Assembly: GCA_963768165.1 (NCBI GenBank)
Contig: CAVYHJ010000002.1
Span: forward strand, 992,001 to 1,056,000
DNA length: 64,000 nt
Direction of reading: 5' to 3'
Source of the DNA: CAVYHJ01 sp963768165 [NCBI: uncultured bacterium]
GTDB taxonomy: Bacteria > UBP4 > UBA4092
A program made the position numbers and the translations under genes. Positions 24,325 through 32,580 of the stretch are shown piece by piece. How positions within the stretch are numbered: position 1 is the first letter of the stretch; the number at the start of each line of letters is the position of its first letter. The notes under the pieces are model-generated. The model made no database searches, was not told the origin of the DNA, and saw only the letters and a program-made list of their open reading frames with translations.

Positions 24325-25749
24325 ATGCCAACTAAAACCAAAGGTCATAGCGAACATACCCAATCTGCTGACAAACAAATTGGATTGCCAGGGAAAATAT
24401 TACGACCCATCAAAGTAACCATGATGGGTGCCGGGAGCGGATTCACACCCCGTTTATGTAATGATATTCTATGTATCCCCGATATCAATAAAGTTCATTT
24501 TGGCTTGGTGGATATTGATCCAGTTCGTTTATCCACCATGTATGCACTGATTCAAAAATTAATAAAACAATATGGAAAAGAAGGGGTTTGTACTGTTTCT
24601 GCTTCCACTCGTCGTAGGGATATATTAAAAGATTCAGATTATATTGTCAATTGTATCGAGGTCAGCGGGGTAGGATGTGTCCGGTATGATAATGACATTC
24701 CGGCCCGGTATGGGGTGGATCAATGTATCGGAGATACTATTGGACCGGGTGGATTATTTAAAGCTTTGCGGACCATACCTGTCTGGCTTCAAATATTGAA
24801 AGATGCGGAGGAATTATGTCCCCAAGCCCTGGTATTGAATTATACCAATCCCATGAACATGATGTGCCTTGCCGCCAGTCGTGCCAGTTCCATGCGCGTT
24901 GTGGGACTTTGTCATTCCGTGCAAGGTACCGGTCACCAACTCGCTCATCGTGCCGGAATCCCCTATGAACAAATGGATTGGGACTGTGCCGGTATCAATC
25001 ATCTCGCCTGGTTCACCAAACTTGAATATAAAGGCAAAAATCTATATCCTATTTTAAAGAAAAAGGCGCTACAAGACCTTGCTGGAAAACCTTCCGACCC
25101 TAACGATTCTGGTGATTTAGTTCGTAAAGACATCATGCTTCACTTCGGATATTTTGTCACGGAATCCTCCGGTCATTTTAGCGAATATGTCCCCTATTAT
25201 CGCAAACGCAAAGACCTGTTGAAAAAATATATGCGTCCCCACTATGACGGACAATCCAGCTTTTATGCGGACGAATGGCCCAAATGGAGAAAAGCCGCCG
25301 ACAAAGAAAGAATGCTAATGCTTCAAGGTAAAATCCCTCTCGGGTGGGATCGCAGTTGGGAATACGCCTCCTGGATTATTGAAGCGTGTGAAAAGAATTC
25401 CCCCTATCGGATTCATGGTAATGTTTTCAATAAAATTGGCAACTCCAAATCACTCATTACCAATCTCCCCCAAGATGGCTGTGTCGAAGTTGCTTGTAAG
25501 ATTGACCGACATGGTATCACACCCATCGCCTACGGCAAACTTCCGCCACAACTTGCAGCTCTCTGCGATGCCAATATGCGCATGTTCGACTTGGGTGCGC
25601 AAGCGGCTGTCGAAAAGAGCGTTGAACTGGCGATTTACTCATTGATGCTTGACCCATTGACCTCCGCCGTCTGTTCCCCCGCGGAAATCAAAGAGATGAC
25701 TTTAAAATTATTTAAAGCGGAGAAGGAATTTCTGAAGGGATATAAATAA
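24325..25749 (+). CDS. Glycoside hydrolase family 4 alpha-galactosidase-like enzyme
   Basis: The 474-residue protein belongs to the NAD- and Mn-dependent GH4 family. A Rossmann GAGSGF (residues 35-40) binds NAD. NYTNPMN (172-178) contributes to the active site, CHSVQGT (196-202) holds the metal-binding Cys and His, and INHLAWF follows (224-230). The CHSVQGT form is that of MelA-type alpha-galactosidases, and the length also fits; alpha-glucosidase or galacturonidase activity cannot be excluded. The hydrolysis goes through oxidation at C3 and elimination. AAGGAG precedes the ATG. It is divergent from the GH3 gene and convergent with the GH38 gene, forming a glycan degradation cluster. Confidence 0.9.
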   Translation: MPTKTKGHSEHTQSADKQIGLPGKILRPIKVTMMGAGSGFTPRLCNDILCIPDINKVHFGLVDIDPVRLSTMYALIQKLIKQYGKEGVCTVSASTRRRDILKDSDYIVNCIEVSGVGCVRYDNDIPARYGVDQCIGDTIGPGGLFKALRTIPVWLQILKDAEELCPQALVLNYTNPMNMMCLAASRASSMRVVGLCHSVQGTGHQLAHRAGIPYEQMDWDCAGINHLAWFTKLEYKGKNLYPILKKKALQDLAGKPSDPNDSGDLVRKDIMLHFGYFVTESSGHFSEYVPYYRKRKDLLKKYMRPHYDGQSSFYADEWPKWRKAADKERMLMLQGKIPLGWDRSWEYASWIIEACEKNSPYRIHGNVFNKIGNSKSLITNLPQDGCVEVACKIDRHGITPIAYGKLPPQLAALCDANMRMFDLGAQAAVEKSVELAIYSLMLDPLTSAVCSPAEIKEMTLKLFKAEKEFLKGYK

Positions 25750-25764
25750 GTAGAATATCCGCTA

Positions 25765-28386
25765 TTACGCCATCACCACTGCCACCGTGATAATCTGTTT
25801 TGGCAATACATCCACTTGAATGGTACGCTTGTTTTTAATCGTCAACTTTTCCTTTATTTCTTCATTGAGATTGGCGAGACGAACGGATTGTATATCCTTT
25901 CCAAATTCAATTTTACCCGTTACTTTGTTATCGCCAATATTATACGCTCGGACGATTAATGAATTATCTTTATCGGATTTTTTTATCGCCGTCACCACCA
26001 AATTCGCAGGTGTCACGGAAAAGAATCCCATCGTACTCGGCAATCGCCCTTCATGTTTTCTCGTCTGATACCGTTTCAATTCGACATTATGCTGATGCGC
26101 CCATTGATACACCTTTGCTTTCGACCAAGTCCCTTTGTGGGGAATGACCGCGTATTTGAAAACGTGTTTCCCTTTACACTGCGCACCGGGCACAGCAAAT
26201 GATGGCCCTGCATTGGCAAATCGGGTCAACAAATCCTCCCGCGATAACCAACCCACACAACGCAGTAAGGTTAATGCAATCGTCCTGTCCACATCGTCTT
26301 TCACTTCATATTCCGGCAGCCCTTGATTGATGACCGCCAACCCTACTTTTCCATCATTTATATCTACAAACGATTGTTGCGGATGCGTGGACGGAGGTAA
26401 TTCGATTTTATACTCTTTAGAGTCCGGGACTTTCACCGACCTTTTTACTACATCAAACTGTCCTTCCGCGTAAGAATAATCACTCTTGATGCCTGTCGGA
26501 AATAATACTCGCAACCGATGGTCTTCCGCGTGATTCTCAAACTCCGTCACGATATCCACCCGAGGTGAACTCTTTGTTACGGTGATATACGATGTCACCG
26601 GACACCCAACTTTTTCTTGTTCTCGCGCCTTTCGATTTTTGGCTAATGCTTTGGGTAATTCCAATACACCGGACACTTTTACGGTCGCAAGCAATTCCCC
26701 ATTCTCAATTAATTCGATATCCGGTGTTCCCTCTTTCGTTGTAAAAATCGTATCCTCCGCTGCCGGTGAATAATTATATTCATCTCCTGCATCCGTACCG
26801 TCTTCCAAAATATGACAATGGGGATACTGTTTCCGCAATTTTTTATCATACAGAGTAAACGACCCGTTGGAATGTATTTCTATTTTGATGAATTCATTTT
26901 CCAAAATATTTCTAGTTGCAATAGTTTTTCCAAAGGCCTCTTTCGTGATTTGATATGGCGTAACCTTGTACGTCTTATACCCGCAGGCAGGAATATTCTC
27001 CGCTAAAAATACTACTTTTACCCGGATGCACGGCTGAATCTCCGGCATCCGTTGTCCATGTAAAATTGTCTGCAAATCTTCCCCAACACTCGATACCTGG
27101 CATGGCAATTCTTTCCCATCCATATCAAAAATCCGCACACCTTTGGTTAGCGAATTTTTCGGGAAATCTACAAACGTCTGCACCACTTCATTTCGCTCCC
27201 AATTCAACGTATTAAATAAAACCAATCCAATATCCTTCGTATCCAACACATCCATATCAATCTTTTCACCTATTTGCGAAACGGCACGATTGGTTAGGTC
27301 ATCAGCAATTTCTTTTGACCACGCGAATCGCGTCAGCATTTGTTCATGCACCGCGTCAATGCTGCATCCACAAATGGAATCATGCGGATGATTTTTTATC
27401 AACCATGTCCAGGAATGCCACAACGGTTCCATCGGATAAGTCTCGCCTGTCAGCCATGCGAACGCCGATAATGGTTCCGCGTATTTTTCCAGCGTGGTTT
27501 GTGCCCGCTCATTCAATTGTTTCAGATACATCCGTGCCGAATACACTCCATATAATAAATAATGTACCGTACAATCCCTCAATTCACCGCGTATTACCTC
27601 CAATTTCGGTTTAGCCTGTTTCACACCTTGAATGAAATCCGGGAAATTGGAATGAATAATCTCTGCCTTCTTCCACTCCTGGCGAACATTTTTCAAAATT
27701 GTTGACAATTTTGGCTGCGGTTCTAGATGATCACACCCGTTATTCACCAGAACATGCGGTGTCGTCACCAAAGGCACTAGGTTTTCATAAAACGTGTTGA
27801 ACCGTTCAATCGTTTCCTTCGAGTCCTCGGGTAATGAATTCCCATTGCAATAACTATCTCGCTGCCAAATAGCGAGAACTCGCGACCCGTCCGGCGCCTC
27901 CCACCAAAATTCCGATTTCGCAATCTTACCCATGCCGCGTGTAAAAATAAAATTATCTATCCCAAACCCTCGCAAAATCTGCGGCATCTGCGTAATGTGC
28001 CCAAATGGATCGGGGATATATCCGATTTTCATTACCGCTCCCATCTCTGCGGCTTTGCGATGTCCCAACATCAAATTCCGAATCGTCGCCTCCCCACTTA
28101 CTAAAAACTCATCCGGCAAAATATACCATGGCCCGACAAACACCCGACCCTTCTTTACATACTCTTGCAATCTCTTTTTATTCTGCGGTTTGATTTCAAA
28201 ATAATCATCCAGAACCACGGTTTGTCCGTCCAGCGTATAATATTTATATTCCTTGTCTTTGTCCAGGATTTCTAATAGATGATCCACCAAATCCACCAGC
28301 CGTAAACGGTATTGTTGAAAACTCAGATACCATTCCCTATCCCAGTGTGTATGGCTTACCACGTGCATTTGATAACGGTTTGACAC
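25765..28386 (-). CDS. Glycoside hydrolase family 38 alpha-mannosidase
   Basis: The enzyme is 873 residues long from the GTG at 28386, chosen because AGGAGG lies seven bases before it; the frame is open 12 codons further, without a ribosome site. Near the start is VVSHTHWDREW, the first zinc-binding block of GH38, followed by GYIPDPFGHITQMPQI with the nucleophile Asp. NNGCDH and NHPHDSICGCSIDAVH complete the metal and substrate site. C-terminal beta-sandwich domains make up the rest. The size and blocks fit bacterial MngB-like mannosidases or mannosylglycerate hydrolases. No signal peptide is present. It is the third cytoplasmic glycosidase in the cluster. Confidence 0.93.
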   Translation of the reverse strand: MSNRYQMHVVSHTHWDREWYLSFQQYRLRLVDLVDHLLEILDKDKEYKYYTLDGQTVVLDDYFEIKPQNKKRLQEYVKKGRVFVGPWYILPDEFLVSGEATIRNLMLGHRKAAEMGAVMKIGYIPDPFGHITQMPQILRGFGIDNFIFTRGMGKIAKSEFWWEAPDGSRVLAIWQRDSYCNGNSLPEDSKETIERFNTFYENLVPLVTTPHVLVNNGCDHLEPQPKLSTILKNVRQEWKKAEIIHSNFPDFIQGVKQAKPKLEVIRGELRDCTVHYLLYGVYSARMYLKQLNERAQTTLEKYAEPLSAFAWLTGETYPMEPLWHSWTWLIKNHPHDSICGCSIDAVHEQMLTRFAWSKEIADDLTNRAVSQIGEKIDMDVLDTKDIGLVLFNTLNWERNEVVQTFVDFPKNSLTKGVRIFDMDGKELPCQVSSVGEDLQTILHGQRMPEIQPCIRVKVVFLAENIPACGYKTYKVTPYQITKEAFGKTIATRNILENEFIKIEIHSNGSFTLYDKKLRKQYPHCHILEDGTDAGDEYNYSPAAEDTIFTTKEGTPDIELIENGELLATVKVSGVLELPKALAKNRKAREQEKVGCPVTSYITVTKSSPRVDIVTEFENHAEDHRLRVLFPTGIKSDYSYAEGQFDVVKRSVKVPDSKEYKIELPPSTHPQQSFVDINDGKVGLAVINQGLPEYEVKDDVDRTIALTLLRCVGWLSREDLLTRFANAGPSFAVPGAQCKGKHVFKYAVIPHKGTWSKAKVYQWAHQHNVELKRYQTRKHEGRLPSTMGFFSVTPANLVVTAIKKSDKDNSLIVRAYNIGDNKVTGKIEFGKDIQSVRLANLNEEIKEKLTIKNKRTIQVDVLPKQIITVAVVMA

Positions 28387-28711
28387 AAGTATTCCTCCTG
28401 TCGATAAGTGCAATGATTTCAATCTCCATTATATTCAATTCCGGTCGTCTTCGCCAATAATCCCTGCTTTATAATGGACTTGGAGCGGAATTGAAATTTT
28501 CAATTCCGCTCCCAAGACGAAAGTAAAGGGCATCTTTTAGGTCGTGTCCAAATTGTCTACACCGTAGACAATTTTCCAAATCATTGATTCAATTGAAGAT
28601 AAAAGTGCCGCTCTTGCCGACACTTTTCAAAAAAGACACTGTCCACTTTAAAAATGGAAAACATCAGGATTATGGCAAGAGTTTTGCGAAAGTGTATTAT
28701 AATAATTACTT
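28387..28711. repeat. Intergenic region with two perfect palindromes
   Basis: GGAGCGGAATTGAAA (28482-28496) pairs perfectly with TTTCAATTCCGCTCC (28498-28512) around a single base. AAATTGTCTAC (28550-28560) pairs with GTAGACAATTT (28564-28574) around ACC. Further on, CTCTTGCC and GGCAAGAG form a longer-range dyad (about 28612 and 28675). They may be terminators or REP-like repeats. Confidence 0.65.
28698..28703 (+). promoter_or_regulatory. TATAAT box directly before the LPP20-like gene
   Basis: TATAAT ends eight bases before the ATG at 28712 and no Shine-Dalgarno site is seen between. The transcript would be nearly leaderless. Confidence 0.45.
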
Positions 28712-29110
28712 ATGAAAAAGATTATAAGTTTATTGTTCATTATATTAATTTTGACCGGATGTGCGACACAACGCGCCTATCGTCCGTCGTCCCCGCCTCC
28801 GGGAGAATTTATTCGGGCGCAGGGTGTGGGGAAAGCACCGAAAGAAACGATTAATCCTGAACAAGCGGCATTGTTGGCGAGAGAAATGGCGAAAACGGAT
28901 GCCATGAATAAATTACGCGAAAAAGTTCAGACGGTTCCCGTGCGTGGAAATCTTTCCGTGGAACAATGTATCTCTCGAAACCCATCCATCCGTCCCCGTG
29001 TGGAAAGTGTGATTCAATCCGCTAAAATTCTTTCCGAACATCAGGACCCAAACGGGTTCTGGGTGGAAATCGCCATCCGTTATGCCGACCTGAAAGCGGC
29101 GTGTAAGTAA
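28712..29110 (+). CDS. LPP20-like lipoprotein
   Basis: The 132-residue protein has a textbook lipoprotein signal (MKKIISLLFIILILTGC, lipobox LTGC). A proline-rich linker is followed by an LPP20-like domain: RAQGVGKAP, QAALLAREMAKTDAMNKLREKV and a C-terminal FWVEIAIRYADLKAACK. Members are small outer-membrane or periplasmic lipoproteins of unclear function. The domain includes one Cys near the centre (EQCISRNP). The ATG lies almost at the expected transcription start. A fragment related to its last 28 codons occurs at 31146-31232, beyond the LVIVD gene. Confidence 0.8.
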   Translation: MKKIISLLFIILILTGCATQRAYRPSSPPPGEFIRAQGVGKAPKETINPEQAALLAREMAKTDAMNKLREKVQTVPVRGNLSVEQCISRNPSIRPRVESVIQSAKILSEHQDPNGFWVEIAIRYADLKAACK

Positions 29111-29119
29111 TCCTCTTGT

Positions 29120-30979
29120 CTATTCGAAATATTTCCAACGCGACAACCCTGCAGTACCTCCTGTAAACTGAAATATCCATAACCCGGAAGCCTCACTCGT
29201 TACATAGACATAGTTCCCATTTACCGCGATACCATTGGCAGAGACCGGCATATTATAGTAACCTGCCAGAATCGATGATGCAGGATCGTGAATATTGATA
29301 ATCTGTAACCCGGATTCAGTTGCTACATAGGCATAGTCCCCGCTCACCACGACACCATTGGCATTGCCCGTGGGAAATGACCCTGCCAGAGTCGGGGACG
29401 CAGGATTGCTGATATTAATAATCTGTAATTCGGAACTCTCTGCGATATAGGCATAGTTTCCGCTTACCGCGACATCCCATGCCCAACTGGTAGTATATGA
29501 CCCTACCAGAGTCGGGGAAGAAGCAGTGCTGATATTGATAATCTGTAACCCCCCAATACCTCCCCCTGCATCTGTCACATAGGCATAGTTCCCACTCACG
29601 GCAACAGCATAGGCATAGAGCGAGTTCACATAGGACCCTGCGTTAGTCGGTGAAGAAGCAGTGCTGACATTGATAATCTGTAACCCCTCATTCCAAGCCG
29701 CCACATAAGCATAGTTCCCACTCACAGCGACACCATAGGCGACACCATAGTATGGATTGTGTGGCATAGTAATTGACCCTACCGGAGTCGGTGAAGAAGC
29801 AGTGCTGATATTGATAATCTGTAACTCTGAACCATCTGCCTTATAGGCATAGTTTCCGCTCACCGCGATATCATTTCCACCGCCTAGGGAAGTTGTTGCT
29901 AAAATTGGTGAAGCAGGATTACTGATATTGATAATATCCCCACTAGCCAAATAGGCATAGTTCCCACTTACCGCGACATTCTGTACATCAGAATAGGGAG
30001 TACCATAGGATCCTGCCAGAGTCGGTAAAGAAGTAGTGCTGATATTGACAATCTCTAACCCGGAATAATATCCCAACACATAAGCATAGTTCCCACTCAC
30101 CGCGACACCTATGGTATTATTTGTAGTATAAGACCCTACCAGAATCGGTGAAGAAGCAGTACTGATATTGATAATATCTAAATTCCCATCTGCCAAATAG
30201 GCATAGTTCCCATTCACAGCGACACCATTGGTCCCCACATTATAAGACCCTGCTAGAGTCGGTGAAGAAGCAGTGCTGATATTGATAATTAGTAACCCGT
30301 TACCCTCATCTGCCACGTAGGCATAGTTCCCACTCACCACGATACCTTGGGAATAGCTTGGAGTCATGTAGGATCCTGCCAAAGATCCTGCCAAAGCCGG
30401 GGATGCAGGATTGCTAATATTGATAATCTGTAACCCGGAAGTCTCTGGTACATAAGCATAGTTTCCACTCACAGCGACACTTTCAGCATAACTTTTCGTA
30501 GCATAGGAGCCTACGAAAGTCGGGGATGTAGGATTGCTGATATTGATAATCTGTAATCCGGTATCAGTTGCCATATAGGCATAGTTCCCACTCACCGTGA
30601 TACCATAGGCATATAATCCAGTAGCATAAGAACCTACCAGAGTCGGGGATGCAGGATTGCTAATATTGACAATCTGTAATCCGTAATATTCATCTGCCAC
30701 GTATGCGTAGTTCCCATTCACCGCAACACAATAGGCTGGACTAGGTAATGTTATCATTCCAACTAACTGCGGACTGGAGTCAATACTAATATTTAAAATA
30801 GTTAATCCACCATCTTCGGCAATATAGGCATAATTCCCTTGGATGACTACTGCGTGATATATTTGCCCTGTCCGATTTATTAGTTCCACATTTTGAGAAT
30901 TTTGGGCAGAACTAAAAGACAAGGTTAGCAAAAAACATACGAGAAACGATATACCGGTAAATCGAATTGTTCTATTCAT
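29120..30979 (-). CDS. Secreted LVIVD-repeat beta-propeller protein
   Basis: The 619-residue protein has a signal peptide (ending FSSAQ) and about thirteen LVIVD repeats of some 43-48 residues. Each repeat reads roughly VSGNYAYVAD, then GLQIINISNPASPTLVGSY. Such repeats fold into beta-propellers and occur in surface proteins of unknown ligand. The repeats are also alike at the DNA level, so unequal crossing-over could change their number. AAGGAGG precedes the ATG. A copy of the TGTAA-N18 promoter motif lies at 31055-31093. No anchor or sorting signal is seen at the C-terminus. Confidence 0.92.
   Translation of the reverse strand: MNRTIRFTGISFLVCFLLTLSFSSAQNSQNVELINRTGQIYHAVVIQGNYAYIAEDGGLTILNISIDSSPQLVGMITLPSPAYCVAVNGNYAYVADEYYGLQIVNISNPASPTLVGSYATGLYAYGITVSGNYAYMATDTGLQIINISNPTSPTFVGSYATKSYAESVAVSGNYAYVPETSGLQIINISNPASPALAGSLAGSYMTPSYSQGIVVSGNYAYVADEGNGLLIINISTASSPTLAGSYNVGTNGVAVNGNYAYLADGNLDIINISTASSPILVGSYTTNNTIGVAVSGNYAYVLGYYSGLEIVNISTTSLPTLAGSYGTPYSDVQNVAVSGNYAYLASGDIINISNPASPILATTSLGGGNDIAVSGNYAYKADGSELQIINISTASSPTPVGSITMPHNPYYGVAYGVAVSGNYAYVAAWNEGLQIINVSTASSPTNAGSYVNSLYAYAVAVSGNYAYVTDAGGGIGGLQIINISTASSPTLVGSYTTSWAWDVAVSGNYAYIAESSELQIINISNPASPTLAGSFPTGNANGVVVSGDYAYVATESGLQIINIHDPASSILAGYYNMPVSANGIAVNGNYVYVTSEASGLWIFQFTGGTAGLSRWKYFE
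29160..30860 (-). repeat. Tandem DNA repeats coding the LVIVD units
   Basis: Units of about 130 bases recur through the gene, sharing the core CATAGTTCCCACTCACCG and GATATTGATAATCTGTAAC (plus-strand view). They underlie the LVIVD propeller repeats and are a likely site for copy-number change. Confidence 0.75.
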
Positions 30980-31054
30980 AAAATAACCTCCTTAGGGTTA
31001 TTACACTTCTTACTTGATATTCGTATCAAAAGAGTCGGATTCATATCTGATCTT

Positions 31055-31093
31055 CTATTATAGCAGTAGCACTTCAGAGCATTTACATTACAC
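31055..31093 (-). promoter_or_regulatory. TGTAA-N18-CTACTG promoter motif, copy 2 (LVIVD gene)
   Basis: On the minus strand TGTAA (31088-31092) is followed after 18 bases by CTACTGCTATAATAG. The start of the LVIVD gene is 76 bases downstream. Almost the whole element is the same as copy 3 at 32261-32299. Confidence 0.65.
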
Positions 31094-31145
31094 CTGAATT
31101 TCATTTTGTTTATAACTTCAATTAAATCAATAATTCCAAACTACA

Positions 31146-31232
31146 AAAGTGATTTCCGAACATCAAGATACAAATGGGTTCTGGGTAGAAGTATCTATTC
31201 GTTACGCTGATCTAAAAGCTGCTTGTAAGTGA
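31146..31232 (+). pseudogene. Fragment of an LPP20-like gene
   Basis: These 87 bases encode KVISEHQDTNGFW, VEVSIRYADLKAACK and a stop. They parallel the last 28 residues of the lipoprotein at 28712-29110, with about 70 percent identity at the DNA level. Upstream similarity is absent. It lies on the same strand on the far side of the LVIVD gene and looks like the remains of an old duplication. Confidence 0.75.
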
Positions 31233-31320
31233 AAATCGTTACCGTTTAGGTACATTTAAGTCCGCCTCCAAACAACGATAATCGGGTAAATTGCAAATTT
31301 ACACACAGAGCTTTACATAC

Positions 31321-32178
31321 TTATTGTGCACTTGGCGCAAGTATTTCGTCAACCTCTATAGAATCTATATAAATTGTCGCATTCGGATTATCATTGCTTG
31401 CAATAATCAGTTGAGGATATAACGTATTACTGTTTAGTGATTCCTGATAACTACGTAAGGTAACCCATGTGGTGCCTATGGAGACTAAGGCATGTCCGTC
31501 AATATCCGTAGGATTCCCAGGAACCCCTGTAAATAGAACTATTGTAGCTGCCAGATCATTCGGAGTTACTGTATCCGACTGGATATTTGATTTGACCAAA
31601 TACCAATTGCCAATCTCAGGAACATACCAATTCGCTTTTTGTAATGTTAATTTAATCCGTTGATTGGAACCATTGAACTGGATTTTGATTACTCCGGTGG
31701 CATTATTATACGTGGGTAACCAACTTAGTACGGGTGAAGTTGTTGATGTGCCAGAAGATATATTTTCAACTACCCACAGAGTGGTATCTGAAGATGTCAA
31801 AAAGTCATAAGTCGTAAATGATTCTGAACCGTAAAAGTTCAAGGTTGTAAGAATAAGGGGTGCATAAAAGTAGTTATCGCAACAAAATCCAAAGTTCGGA
31901 TTTTGAGCAAAGACATCAATATAAGGGGAATATGTATCTGGCCCTGTCAAATAGAAATATCCAGTGGAATCTGTGGTGGTTGTAAGTGTGTAGTCATCAA
32001 ACGGATCTGGGTAACTTATCTCTGCGTATACTGCTTGTAATCCCGGAACTGGCTGATGAGTACTATCGGAAAAATAACAGTATCCACTAGCAACCCATCC
32101 AAAACCAGATGAAGTGATTAAAAACAATCCACTTACCAAGATTGCCCAACAAAACAAAACAGAAATTTTACTTTTCAT
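31321..32178 (-). CDS. Secreted protein with carboxypeptidase-regulatory-like and CBM-like domains
   Basis: The 285-residue protein has a signal peptide (MKSKISVLFCWAILVSGLFL). An Ig-like carboxypeptidase-regulatory-type domain follows (about residues 35-110, TTTTDSTGYFYLTG). The C-terminal module (about 130-280) has WVVENISSG, LSWLPTYNNATGVIKIQF, RIKLTL and a closing ATIYIDSIEVDEI, and looks like a carbohydrate-binding jelly roll. The same module type occurs twice at the end of the 1347-residue protein at 51135-55178. A start 12 codons upstream (32214) also has a ribosome site, so the start is not certain. It has a copy of the TGTAA-N18 motif at 32261-32299. Confidence 0.75.
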   Translation of the reverse strand: MKSKISVLFCWAILVSGLFLITSSGFGWVASGYCYFSDSTHQPVPGLQAVYAEISYPDPFDDYTLTTTTDSTGYFYLTGPDTYSPYIDVFAQNPNFGFCCDNYFYAPLILTTLNFYGSESFTTYDFLTSSDTTLWVVENISSGTSTTSPVLSWLPTYNNATGVIKIQFNGSNQRIKLTLQKANWYVPEIGNWYLVKSNIQSDTVTPNDLAATIVLFTGVPGNPTDIDGHALVSIGTTWVTLRSYQESLNSNTLYPQLIIASNDNPNATIYIDSIEVDEILAPSAQ

Positions 32179-32260
32179 AAATTCCTCACTTTCTTGTATA
32201 ACTTTGATTTTCATCTTATTATCCTCTTTTCCGGCTTAATAGCCTAATGTTAATTTACTT

Positions 32261-32299
32261 CTATTATAGCAGTAGCACTTCAAAGCATTTACATTACAC
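32261..32299 (-). promoter_or_regulatory. TGTAA-N18-CTACTG promoter motif, copy 3 (31321-32178 gene)
   Basis: On the minus strand TGTAA (32294-32298) is followed after 18 bases by CTACTGCTATAATAG, 47 to 85 bases before the gene. It is nearly identical to copy 2, including the spacer. Confidence 0.65.
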
Positions 32300-32352
32300 T
32301 TAAATTTTATTTTGTTTATAACATTAATAATATCAGTGTTTTAATCCTGGCA

Positions 32353-32580
32353 TTATTTATTGCTTGAAGTGGTAGAGATAATAAAACGATTGGGTAGAGA
32401 ATTAAGAATAAAATCCCAAGCTTTGGTCGTTTCTTCTTTTGAATTCAGATAAATAGTGACGTTCAGATTTCCATACGATACCTGTATCTTATTGGCATTT
32501 TCCAGACAAGCTATCATGGAGGCTAAGGATATATTATAGAGTAGACCATTTCTGTCTTGAATCCAAATTTGATTATTCAT
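32353..32580 (-). CDS. Small protein coupled to the FecR-type anti-sigma gene
   Basis: I do not recognise this 75-residue protein (MNNQIWIQDRNG...). It is beta-rich at the start and helical later, with no membrane segment. Its ATG overlaps the stop of the anti-sigma gene by four bases, so it is the third gene of the ECF sigma operon. Its IWIQDRNGLLYNISLASMIACLE segment suggests a small soluble domain. A regulatory role in the sigma circuit is inferred from position only. Confidence 0.65.
   Translation of the reverse strand: MNNQIWIQDRNGLLYNISLASMIACLENANKIQVSYGNLNVTIYLNSKEETTKAWDFILNSLPNRFIISTTSSNK

Noticed and set aside
29120-30979. Regular 130-base repeats considered as CRISPR or non-coding tandem repeats
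   Set aside because: They are in frame and encode LVIVD propeller units throughout.
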